Shown in pieces: positions 12,539 through 23,499 of a stretch of DNA of 64,000 bases. The stretch spans positions 1,488,001 through 1,552,000 of the forward strand of contig JAGMVK010000006.1 in NCBI GenBank assembly GCA_020747065.1, given 5' to 3'. The notes under the pieces were generated by a model that worked only from the letters and a program-made list of their open reading frames with translations, was not told the DNA's origin and did no database searches. The stretch is from Cadophora sp. MPI-SDFR-AT-0126 (taxonomy: Eukaryota > Ascomycota > Leotiomycetes > Helotiales > Ploettnerulaceae). How positions within the stretch are numbered: position 1 is the stretch's first letter; each line of letters opens with the position of its first letter. A program made the translations under genes and the position numbers.

Positions 12539-13254
12539 ATGGCAATCGGACGTGTTGTCTTGACTTTTGCGGCGTCGCTGGCCCTTATCAGCGTCGCGTT
12601 GGCGCACGGAGGAGCACATCAAAAGCCGCTTCAGGTCGACCCAGATGCAGATTGGGCGACAAGACACATGGCTGGTGAGGATTCTCCCTGATCTTATTAT
12701 CTGCCATACTAAAGTGAGGTAGAAGAGCATCATATTGGCAATTTCGACGCACCCTCATTCTTTTCTCTCCACGATTACGACGACAATGGATTCTGGGATG
12801 CCCGGGAGATCTTGAAAACGTACGGAATGGAGGACGAGACAGCGAAGGATGTGACACACGAGAAGAAAGCTGAGATACTGCGAGAGGTCTTGAAGCTGAT
12901 GGATACGAACAACAACGGATTGGTGGAGAAAGAAGAGTGGACGGCTTTCACTCAGGAAAGGAAAGGAACCTTGCCAGATTTCGGCACAGGTCCTGGTCAT
13001 CATTGGGATATGGAGATGGAATACGAAATCCACCACTGGGAGAGGTGAATTCAACGATCAAGTATCTTCGGGGAAGGCTAAATATGTATAGGTACCATGA
13101 CGAGAACACGAAAGAAGAAGACCTGATACATCCTGAGGATATTGAACACTTCAGGAAACACGACGAAATGGAGGATGAGGCAGAGCGAGTTGCTGCTTTG
13201 GATAGAATGCCAATTGTGGAGCAAAACATACCCGCAAAATTCAGGAGGGATTAG
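12539..13254 (+). CDS. SSP120: EF-hand secretory-pathway protein, Ssp120/nucleobindin-like
   Basis: Three exons, 12539-12674, 12723-13044 and 13092-13254, give 206 aa. The N-terminus 'MAIGRVVLTFAASLALISVA' is a clear signal peptide ending near 'LAHGG'. The mature part begins with 'RHMAEEHHIGNFDAPSFF', the sequence typical of yeast Ssp120 relatives. Two EF-hand loops are visible: 'DYDDNGFWDAREI' and 'DTNNNGLVEKEEW', both with acidic or Asn ligands at positions 1, 3 and 5 and a terminal Glu at position 12. The C-terminal third is acidic and His-rich. Ssp120 acts in the ER/early secretory pathway, where it is linked to cargo-receptor function. The start is the first ATG before the signal peptide; both introns restore the frame. 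Confidence 0.88.
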
Positions 13255-14136
13255 TTCACCCCAGGACACAAAGTATTTCGTCTCAAAGATATCGCCACCG
13301 GACGGTCTCGTCCGATCCCGTCTCTGGAAAAAAAGTTGGAAGACACAATTTCAATTTCACTGCGAAGGTAGTGGTATGTCCGCCCACTGTTCCAGGGTAT
13401 ATTCAAGTGATATTCCGTCCCGCTCCCCATCTTGGACTTCATATTTCTTCTGTTAGCGTCCTTTACTTAAAGCTCATTCCAATCTCGGTTTCCTGAACCC
13501 CGCAGCATGTTTACCTTCTTATCAGGGCATGCAGCTGCTCTTGCGGGTGTCGTCAGTCCAGGACGTAATGCGATTGATTGTTTCCATCAATCTCATCTTG
13601 TCTCAATTTTGCCATGTTTTGGCACAGATGTTTCTAGCCACGCTAGGAAGGTACCGAGTTTATCAAACCACTGCCAAGCCGGCAGACAAGCATTCTCCAC
13701 CGCGTAAACTGCCAGTGCTAAAGTTGCGTGCTTGTTGTTTATCCGATAAAAGCTTTCGTTGCCGCATCACTAATAAGGATTCTCCGATTGGAACTTGGCG
13801 ATGGAGAAGCTTCCCAATCTGTTATCATCAGCATCGTGAGGTACCTTGAAGCCCCCTCTTCGACGCGCGTCTTGGAGCCATGAGATGTCCCTGAGATTTC
13901 GGCAATGGCAATGCTTATTTACACATGTGATGTCTGTTGGTGCAGAGCGCTGAATTACCTGTTATAGGAAGTTGGCTTGCGGAATTCGGAATGCGGAATG
14001 CGGAAAGGAGACACAACTTGTAAGTATTTATTGTCCAAAGCTCTCCTTCCTTTCTTTCTCATCGCAAGATCCTCGATTCAAGTATCAGCAGAATCTTAGC
14101 ACTCTCAGTTGCATCATTGTCCTTTGAATCATCATC
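13255..14136. other. Intergenic region
   Basis: Between SSP120 and the intradiol dioxygenase-like gene. Two overlapping short plus-strand frames near 13500-13850 lack recognisable features or good start context and were not called. Confidence 0.4.
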
Positions 14137-15336
14137 ATGCATATCCCTACTTTTACAGCAGCTTTGATTAGCTCACTAATAGTGGTCCAAGCCCATCCAG
14201 GACATGATATCAACCACGAGATCGAAGAACGTGCCAAAGCCCTCGAAAACATCCCAAGGGACATCAGCCACTGCGCTGCCAAACTCAAAGCCCGAGGCCA
14301 TCAAGAACGGACTATCAGCCGCAGATCTGCCCTCTTGACGGCCGAGAGAGAGAAGCGAGGTCTCGCTACGGGTTTGTTGTCCGTCCATACTTCATAGAGC
14401 CTGTCTAACGATTTCAGACCCTTCCTTCATCAAAGCTCGGGATATCAATGCCGAACTCAATGCTCGAGATGCAGCATCAGTGTTGGCAACCAACCACTCA
14501 TCTCCAGTCGTATACACCCCTGAGACGAGCACTGATATCCTCTTCGCCGGTAACCAATCTTGCGTCTTGGTGCCGGAAGTAACCGAAGGGCCATACTATG
14601 TTTCTGGAGAGTTCATCCGCTCGGATGTCAGGGAGATTGGTCATGAGAAGGGCGTTGATCTCATTCTTGACATCCAAGTCATTGATGTATCAACATGCGA
14701 GCCTGTTCCAGACGTTATGATCGATCTTTGGCATGCCAATTCCACAGGTGTCTATAGCGGTGTTGTCGCATCAACGAACGGAAACAGTGCCGATGCAAGC
14801 AACATCAACACCACCCACAGCCGTGGCCTACAACCTACCGATAGCGACGGCGTAGCTCAGTTCACTACCTTCTACCCAGGTCATTACACTGGCAGAACAA
14901 ATCACATCCATGTCGCGACCCACGTCAATGGAGTGTAAGTCACAGTCTCCCCCAAACTCCACACCGTCTAACAATCCCCAGCATCCTCCCAAACAACACC
15001 TTTACCGGCACAACCGTCTCCCACATCGGCCAACTCTTCTTCGACCAATCCCTAACCACCCAAGTTGAAGCCACCTCGCCTTACTCCACCAACAAGCAAG
15101 TCCTAACCACCAACGCCCGAGACGGGATTTTCGCTCAAGAAGCCGCAGTCGGCGACCCCGTCGTCGAATATTCACTTCTCAGCGCGAATGTCGCGGATGG
15201 TATTTTTAGCTGGATTGCGTTCGGGATCGATGTGGAGAGGGAGGCGAGCATACGGGCGGCGGCTGTATATGGTGCGAATGGGGGTGTGGCGAACTCGAAT
15301 GGTGGGGGTGGTCCTGGAGGACCCCCACCATCGTGA
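14137..15336 (+). CDS. Secreted intradiol ring-cleavage dioxygenase-like protein
   Basis: Three exons, 14137-14371, 14418-14934 and 14982-15336, give 368 aa. A signal peptide ('MHIPTFTAALISSLIVVQA') precedes a charged propeptide-like stretch. The dioxygenase fold follows. The first iron-ligand Tyr is in 'VTEGPYYVSGEF'. The second Tyr and the two His are in 'FYPGHYTGRTNHIHV'. The conserved 'VIDLWHANSTGVYSGV'-type core is present. Family enzymes open catechol rings between the hydroxyls using Fe(III). The secreted fungal branch is commonly annotated as intradiol dioxygenase/protocatechuate 3,4-dioxygenase beta-like, but substrates are mostly unknown. The tail is Gly/Pro-rich. All ligand residues are present, so activity is plausible. 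Confidence 0.9.
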
Positions 15337-16182
15337 GGAACAATGGAATCGAGTACTGGGGTGCCAGCGTCTACGGGTGTATAGATGAGAGTGGCGATGG
15401 TGCTTTCATTGCGCGGTGGAACTTGAATTTATGCGAGAGGGTGTTCTATTCGTTTAGCCTTGCTGACTCCACTAAGCGAGAATTCAGATCGGGCGAAGTA
15501 ACAATTCAGAATTGAGGATCATATCGGACAAAAATCAAGTTTCTGATTATGTTGTACATACTGGTTGAGAACTGAGAAAGAGAGATGCATTTGGCCAACT
15601 ACTTTTGCCCTAGCCTGTAGAATACAAGCAGTGGGGTGGATGTGCAGGTTATCGTCTGCCCGATGCATGTCCTCATTTTTCAGAGCCAACGACGTATATT
15701 CCGTTTAATTCACTGAAGCCGATTGTGTTCTATCCCTATGCTAAACAGTATTCTCGTACCGTCAACCATTAATCGGAGCTGTAGTATGTCGGAGTTAGGA
15801 GTTCAGTTCGCAGACTCTGGTTGGCTGGAGACACAACAATTGTGGGACTCGTATCGATTTGACCACTCGTACCGTACACATCTGAACAGTAGGAAAGTTA
15901 GATCAGCTGTCAGGATCTTGAACGAGTGCTCTCAGATGCCCCCAGACCTGCTGATTTTGGATGATGGAAATAACTCAATTTGGACGGGTGCAATATCCTT
16001 TCATCCTCCGCTCAAACGGCTTTAGTGCAATGGGTTACTCGTAAGTCCGTCCCCACAGATGGAGACTCTGGTATATAATATTTTGTTTCATTCAAAACGA
16101 CAAAACAATCACTGCTACATCTCAGCCGCAGTCTCATAAGCACGTTTCCCATCATCGAAAAGCTGAATCACATTTCCAAAAA
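15337..16182. other. Intergenic region
   Basis: 3' flank of the dioxygenase-like gene and promoter of the aldo/keto reductase. A 100-codon plus-strand frame at 15723-16025 shows no motif and is not supported as a gene. Confidence 0.4.
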
Positions 16183-17260
16183 ATGGCACCCCTCCAGACA
16201 CGTCCTCTTGGCAAAGATGGCCCTCCGGTATCCGCAATTGGACTCGGTCTCATGGGCCTCAGCGCGTTCTACTCCAATGCCCCAAATCCCGATGCAGAAC
16301 GCTTCCAACTTCTCGATCGAGCTGTCGAGCTCGGATGCACTTTTTGGGACACGGCTGATCTGTGTAAGACCTAACACTCTTCACTCCATCCAACCGAACT
16401 AACTTGCGAAAGACGGTGACAGTGAAGACCTCCTTGGTAAATGGTTCGCCCATTCCGGAAAACGCAGCTCCGTTTTCCTAGCCACCAAATTCGGTTACGT
16501 CTCAGTCGATGCCGCCACAGGAGCCGCCACGCTCCGCAGCGACGCAGAATACGTCAAGCTTGCGTGCGCCAAAAGCCTACAGCGTCTCGGAATTGACAAG
16601 ATCGATCTATACATTGCCCATCGCGTCGATGGAAAGACGCCTATTGAGGAAACCGTACAAGCCATGGTCGAACTCAAGAAACAGGGCAAGATCGATTATC
16701 TCGGCCTAAGCGAGGTGTCATCCAAGACCCTCAGAAGAGCTTGTGAAGTGCACCACATCTCTGCTGTTCAGGTGGAGTACTCGGCTTTCTCGCTGGATAT
16801 CGAGTCCGAGCAGATCAACCTCTTGAAGACGTGTCGCGAGCTAGGCGTTGCGGTCATTGCGTACAGTCCGCTTGGGAGAGGGATGTTGACTGGTCGTTTC
16901 AAATCGGTGGATGACTTTGAGGATGGAGATGCGAGGAAATACTTGCCTAGATTTGCTGGTGAGAATTTCGACAAGAATCTGAAGCTGGTTGATGAGTTGG
17001 CGGTTTTGGCGGAGAAGAAAGGGTGTTCGGCTGGGCAGTTGAGCTTGGCGTGGTTGTTGGCTCAAGGGGGCGTTTTCCCTATTCCTGGGACGATGAAGAT
17101 TAAGTATTTGGAGGAGAATGTTGCGGCCTTTGATGTGAAGTTGACCGAGGATGAGGTTGCTAATATTCGTAAGTTTGCTGAGGCTGCTGAGGTTTCTGGT
17201 GGGAGGTACCCTGAGATGTATGTGGATGAGCTTTTCAGAGACACGCCTGCTGTTAAATGA
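16183..17260 (+). CDS. Aldo/keto reductase
   Basis: Two exons, 16183-16363 and 16413-17260, give 342 aa, a normal length for the family. These NADPH-dependent oxidoreductases with a TIM-barrel fold reduce aldehydes and ketones. The catalytic tetrad is visible: Asp and Tyr in 'FWDTADLYGDSED' (the Tyr codon is split by the intron), Lys in 'LATKFGYV', and His in 'LYIAHRVD'. 'AYSPLGRGMLTG' and 'FPIPGTMKIKYLEEN' are the usual cofactor-binding elements. It resembles the YakC/pyridoxal reductase-type subgroup. Substrate is not predictable. It converges on the amidase gene with about 215 bp between stop codons. Confidence 0.94.
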
Positions 17261-17477
17261 GTGGCCTGCATGTATCGAATCACGAGTAACAGGACGAGCG
17301 AGGGGCAATGTCATAGCACGCTCTACGAACTTTGGAGCATTTCTTGTCCATTGCGGCAGCTCATGTCCGAGAAAAAGTGGTCTTCAAAACATGCTTGTTC
17401 CCACCTTTACACTGACTGGCCGCCCACTTTCTTTCCAAACTCTCTCCAGACATCCAATCAACCAATTATCCGATCCT

Positions 17478-19703
17478 TTAAAGGTCAGTAACATGGCTCC
17501 CTGACTCGAAGAAGCTCTTACCACGAGGGCCCACGATCATTACACTGATGGGCTGCTTCTCGTCCTTCCCTGAGAATTTGGACAGATATTTTCGCTCTCC
17601 CACTTCAGTCATCCAAAATTAGTGATAGTCGAGGGGAGAGAGACAATTCGTACCTGGTAAAACTACAGCAGGTAGACCTCCTAAAACTGAGAAAGTTGTA
17701 TTTTGAAGTCCATAGCCTTGCCACTTTTTCCGTTCCTCGCACGTTCTATAACGTTTCAGTCGGGCTCGAATTCGACTTGATCAAAATTGATATTCGTCGT
17801 TCATTGCTTGCAAAATCCGGCGTAAGGAATTTAGCTCACCTCGATACTTCATCCCTGTAGGAGGGTCCTGGAAAATCCCCTGGGAAAATCATTATTGTCC
17901 GATCTATGAACACCTCCTTCTCTACAAACTCTTTGAAATTCCTCTTCTCCTCGCAGGCTCGGTCGTATTGATCATCGGATAGCTTGCTACCAAGATCCCA
18001 TTTGAATTGAATCAGAGGCTCTACCGAAGGCTTTTCATCGAATATAGCCATGTAATCATTGCGAAATTTTAAATTATTGTGATATGAATCGTGAAGTTGA
18101 ATGTGAGCAACTGTCTACCTTCTATCAGTGGCATTCCTTAAAATTAATGGGTTCTGGATCTCACTGTTGCAAGATATTCCTCCACTGAGGGAGATGTGCC
18201 AGGCGGTCGCTTTGATTCCCATCGGTTAGAGATATTGAATGATGTTGAATTCACTCCGCAATATCGCTCCAGATCTGCGAGAAAGCCACCAAATGGATCG
18301 AGTTGCATACGGATAAACACCTGGATAGCTTCTTCGGGTATCAGTATCCGTGTAGGTTTCTGTTCCAATATTAGTCGGATCCCTTTGTCTTGCTCCCTGA
18401 ATTCGAGTACTTGCTAGATGAGAAGCTATCTCGCCGTGTCTAATGCTTGCTCCCTCAAGCCATCGGGACGTGATCGAAGCGAGATCAGTGATGCTCCGAG
18501 TGAAACATCCCGGCGTGTCTAGATGTCTAATGCCATGGTCATCTTCCCGCGATAACCTATTCAATTTAGAACTACTTACACTGAGACTGGCAATGCGCCA
18601 TCATTAGAAAGTATTCCAGTTGAGGGCCGGACGCCAAATATGCCGCAAGCTGCCGCAGGGCCAGTCATACTGCCAAGACCTGAAGGAGAGAATGTCGGAA
18701 CGAGCCTCTGTAGAAATGGAATGTGCTCACTGTCTGATCCAACAGCATAGTCCAGCCACTCGTAACCAGCAACACTGGCTGCACTCCCCGAGCTGCTACA
18801 ATTCGGGTCAAGATGTTGATCTCCTCTGGGGTTAGTCGGAGAGACAGTCTCGGTCCAGTCTCCCGCTGACATTCCCGAAGCAAACTGAACAGTCTTTGCC
18901 TTCCCGACGATTACGGCGCCTAGATCAAGAAGGGTCCGAATACAACGAGCCGTGGTCGCTGCAGGTTTTCCCAACCTTGCGTAAGCTTTTGAAGAAGCCT
19001 CTGTGACAAGGCCCTGGATGTCATAGATATCTTTGACTGCAATACGTTTTCCAGCGAGTGGTCTGTCTACGCTTTCGTCGTCGTAGAGTCGGGAGGGAAC
19101 GGGAATATAGCCTCGGATTGGAGACTTGTCGAAGCTTCGAGTATCAGCCACAGTCGAAGGAGTCGGAGACAGCGAGCCTTACCTGGTAGAATCGTCCGAT
19201 TGCACCATGCCGTACATGAAGGCATTATAGACATCTTGATACAATCTAAACACTTTGTGCAAGGTTGTGCCAATCAGAAAATACGGGCCTTCGCGAGGAA
19301 GATCTGATTGGAAATGAAACAATCCGAGATCCTTGTGGTCACACTTCCAGCTGAATGCAGGAACTAATGATGTTCGGAAGAGAAGATTCTTGGTAAACGG
19401 TTCTTGAAAAACATCATCCCTCGATGATAAGTGCGCCAATCTTGCCCTGGAATGATTGTGGATGACTGCCGAGTTGATAGAGGCCAGTTCAGAAATATCA
19501 ATCTACTATTGTTACTTATTTGTCGACTTTGAAGAGGAAAGATTGCAGCTTACGACTGTCACCGGCACCGGACTGTTGTCGTTACGACAAACTGAGGAGG
19601 ATGAGAGAACTGTACCAACTGCCTCACCTCTGAGGTACTTCAGATCTCCAATATGTATTGCCTCAGTGTCAAGGTGTTCCGAATGGGCCGTGAGAGAATT
19701 CAT
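17478..19703 (-). CDS. Amidase signature family protein
   Basis: Nine-exon model: 19703-19554, 19502-19183, 19134-18731, 18679-18580, 18526-18451, 18413-18165, 18114-17840, 17745-17654, 17602-17478. It totals 1791 nt and gives 596 aa, usual for fungal amidases. The Ser-cisSer-Lys triad is intact: Lys in 'GKRIAVKDIYDI', cis-Ser in 'CSSSGSA', and nucleophile Ser in 'GSDSLGSM' (rebuilt across an intron). 'GIFGVRPSTG' and 'LDTPGCFTRSITDLA' follow, and 'TTFSVLGGLPAVVLP' lies near the C-terminus. These enzymes hydrolyse amide bonds. One junction is uncertain: to keep frame at 18450-18414 one must accept a 37-nt GC-AG intron, or else a frameshift exists there. The rest reads cleanly, so it is probably functional. 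Confidence 0.82.
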
Positions 19704-20456
19704 GGTCTCTCGGTCAAGTAAGGATTCTGTAAGACTGGTTTGAGGCTCGCGCGACCCGAGGTGCTGGTTATGAGCAAGTGCCAGAGTGGGGGATCGTTGA
19801 TTGACATCACGTGACCAAAATCGAGCAAAAGTATACCTTAACATATCTACCTATTTCCGTAGTTGCTATCGAGTGTTGCTTGATCGACTACATGGACTGG
19901 TAGTTCCCCCAAGTCACGGAGCTTGTCCACATCTAGGCCTGCCCCAAAGTCTCCAAAACTTCCTGCAACATTGCCCAAATCGCACCCACCGCAATTGTCA
20001 ACTGCTTTTCCTTCGCTGTCCATTTCCTGCATACTAAAGCATACTAACGCATATTATTTGGCTTTATGACTGCCTCGAGGAAATAATGGGATCAAGGGAG
20101 ACCTGTGATCTCGAAACTCCAACTCTAAGACTCAAGTGAATGGGCTGCGAGCCAAGCCAAGCATTGAAGCGAGTTTCCCGGATGTTGCTCACGACTACAT
20201 CCGACCTCATCTCCTCCCTGCGTTACTGTACCTGCTTGAATCCTTGATCTGGCAACACTTGTATTTTCGCACTATTACATCCAATCATTGACTAAGGGTG
20301 CTCTGTCCAATTGTTCCTCCATGTCGTATCGGAGGTCAGCAACCTTGGCCAAACGACTAGTGCTGACATTGCCAGGAACATGAACCTTTTATAACTTCAA
20401 GCATTAGGTCGACACTCCCCTCGTGACAGACGCACATAACACACGACAGAGCGATC
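19704..20456. other. Divergent promoter region, amidase/P450
   Basis: Shared upstream region of the amidase (-) and P450 (+) genes, so common regulation is possible. No coding sequence or RNA gene was recognised. Confidence 0.4.
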
Positions 20457-22320
20457 ATGGGGATTATATCCTTATTTCCCCGTACGGGCGTGACGGTTGT
20501 TGATAGCATACTGCTTGCATTCTTGACTCTTGCTGTGATACTGGGTGGGACATCGGCTTTCACCCATGGTCGATACTGGCTTCAATCTCGAGGAAATGCT
20601 GGTCGATTCGAAGGCCGCGAACCATTGACTTTACCATATTCCATTCCATGGCTCGGAGGATTCTCTAGGATGATGGATCCGCATGGCATGTATGCATATG
20701 CGAGGTAAGATCGTCCGAGTGCAGCAGCGAAATAACGCAGCGCTGACGAACTGGAAGGAAAATGTCGCCCCAAAACAGACCAGTATGTTTCCCCCATCGC
20801 CTTTTTGCATGGTGCAAGATTTTCTCAGGACATGACTTACATTGTTTACAGAGATGCTGACTCACCCTTTATCTCAGGTCCGTCTTCGAGTTGGACCCGT
20901 TGGTCTCTATATCCTCTTCGGCGATAAGAATATCAGAATGATATTTCGAAATTCCAAAGTTCTGAGCAAAGATGCCTCATCCCAGATGCTATTCCGAAAC
21001 TCAGGAATGGATCCTCACGACCTGAAAATCATGGCCTACGACACATCTGGGACTGGAACAGTTCCTCTCACAGATATCCCTGAAGAAAAACGGATCTGGA
21101 AGATGTCCCATGTGACAGGCGTTGCCCATCTTGCAAGCGGTCCTGCAGTGACCGTTCTCACCAACAAATTCACAGAATGCTTCATCCAGGAGCTGAATAA
21201 GGAGTCGAGAGATAAGACGATGACAGTCCCCTTATACGACTACTTCAGAGGGGTCATGGCTACGGGGTCCATGATTTCCATCATAGGCCCTGAAATGTAC
21301 AAGCTCAATCCCGACTTCAACAAGACTTACTGGGATTACGATAACGCCTTCCTCTTGATGGCTATCGGGATGCCCAAATTTCTGTACTGGAAAGGACATG
21401 CAGCTAGAAATCGCATGCTAGCTGCAACAAAGCTATGGCTCAAGTCAGCCTGGAAGAATACGGATGAGAGATCAGCAGCCAAAGACTGGGAGCCACACTT
21501 CGGATCACGATTTATCCGACAGCTTGCCGAGAATATGGCCTCTGTTGGATTAAGTAAAGATGGGCAAGCCTCCGCATTTCTACCAATGATATGGGCAATC
21601 AACTCAAATGCCATCCCTTGTGCAGTGTGGGTGATTTTTGAAAGTTTGCAACGACCAGGTCTGATTGAGCGTCTGAGAGAGGAAGTTTCAGCATCGGCAA
21701 TCATCGATGAGAATGGAGAATTGACAATAGATGTTCCCAAGCTAATCAACCAGAGCCCACTGCTTACTTCTATCTATCTAGAGTGTCTGCGTGTTCGAAG
21801 CTCGAACACAATCACTCGGAAACTCATAGAAGACTTGGAATGTGATGGTTATGTGCTCAAGAAAGGGAATCACATCATGTCGCCCTCTTGGCTCCCGAGT
21901 CATGGTCCACTTTGGGATGTTGAGGGTCACCCTGCAAACCAATTTTGGCCTGAGAGGTTCATCGAGATGCCGAAGATGAGGCCATCTGATCCGGAGGAGA
22001 AAGCTCAATTCGACCTTGCCATGAAACCAGACCACTTCTTTCGTGAGTTTCCCGCCTTTGTTTTGATTGTCAAGTGCGCTAATAAAATCCCAGCATATGG
22101 AGGTGGAGGTATGATATGCACAGGTCGCTTTTTCGCTAAGCAGGAGATCATGGCCGCAGCCGCTCTCTTCGTCCTGAAGTTCGACATAGAGCCACTCAAC
22201 TGGGTCACTTTGAGTGGGAAACGTTCTGACAGGCCCGCAAAACCTGATGAAAACTATGCCGGTGCGGGACTGCTGCCGCCTGATCGAGATCTGATGGTGA
22301 ATTTGAGGAGGAGGAAGTAG
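20457..22320 (+). CDS. Cytochrome P450 monooxygenase
   Basis: Four exons, 20457-20704, a 25-nt micro-exon 20758-20782, 20878-22042 and 22094-22320, give 554 aa. An N-terminal hydrophobic anchor ('SILLAFLTLAVILGG') precedes 'YSIPWLGG'. Splicing the micro-exon gives 'YAYARKMSPQNRPVRLRVGP', a continuous P450 beta-sheet entry. The K-helix E-x-x-R is 'ECLR'. The heme loop is 'FFPYGGGGMICTGRFFAKQE' with its Cys thiolate ligand, formed by removing the 51-nt intron 22043-22093. That intron has no stop and is in frame, so reading through it would insert 17 residues before the heme loop. The protein resembles fungal ER P450s related to the CYP7/CYP8 type. The I-helix motif is atypical ('WAINSNAIP'), as in that group. 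The substrate is unknown. Confidence 0.9.
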
Positions 22321-23499
22321 AAATTTTGAGGTCATTTGTGTCTCAGGCAGATTCGACGCAATTGGAACGACGCACCTTTATAGAGGGCGCGTTTGAGATA
22401 TTTAAATTTTGATAGAGTATTGACTTGTGGCTGGGCATCTTTGGTTATTTTTTCTGAAGGGTTTATGTAGGAACCTGTGGGCTGCTATTCGGGCGGTCCA
22501 GGAGTTCGTTATCGAGTGTAAATCCCGATGAAAACAATCACGGCTGCGCCATGTATGGTATTCCTCAGAGACTGCTCGGCAGATGTACAGTATTCTTATC
22601 TTGAATTGCCGTTCATTCGGGTGCCAGCTGATGAATTTCGACCGCAGATTCTCCAGCCGTACCAGGTGGTGTCTATGGCGACTCAGCTCCCATCGTCGGA
22701 GGTTCCTTTGAAGACCACTAGCTAGCCACGCGGAATTTCAGCACTTGTCCAGGGCATTTTGAAGCCTCTCAGCAGATGAAGTGCAATTACGGACATTCCA
22801 GGACTTTGATATCACGTTGTGTTTACATCAGCTAACTCCTGTTCGTGATGTCTCTATTCAAGAGTCCATTACTACTAAGGCCGCCTGCAAGGAACAAAAT
22901 CGTCTGCGAACATTAAAATCATTTTCCTCCGCCGAATGAATGCGACTATGCAGCGTCTACTTGCGCTTTCATCACTTGTTGTTTACATCAGCTGGCTGTC
23001 GTCCATCGAGGGTCTTGTGGGACCACCCGCCGACAAAAAACTGATCGTTGACGTGATACTGTAATTCCTTCTACCCACAGTATCAGCAGAAGTAAGGATC
23101 TTTAAGTCACTATTACTGCCTCGCCTTAGGCGCAGTTACTTCGGTTATAGAATCACAATTGCACATGGGAGAGAGACCTGTGGAAGTGGTAGATCTAAGT
23201 ATATTTGAAAAAGCTGAGGAGCCGAAGAAGTCGTGAAAGAAGGACTGGGACATCCTCCCCCATCGTTCCCTTTGCTGCAGTCAGTATTTCCTGAGACCAA
23301 ACTAGAGAGTAAAGAGAGAAATGTACCTCCAGCTCCATATGGAGCAAGTTTATTTTGCAACATTCCACTAATGGAAATGATCAAGAGTTTAAAAGAATTC
23401 ATGTGGAAGGACTCAAGAAGTAGCAAACCCAATAACCACGGCGCGTAGTCTTATTGGGGTGGGATGAGAGCAGTATCTAGTACTTCATTATTGAGATCT
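22321..23499. other. Intergenic region
   Basis: Between the P450 and SNF2 3' ends, about 1.2 kb. Short frames only. A 14-bp word (tgtttacatcagct) occurs twice, near 22819 and 22979. No gene is supported. Confidence 0.4.
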
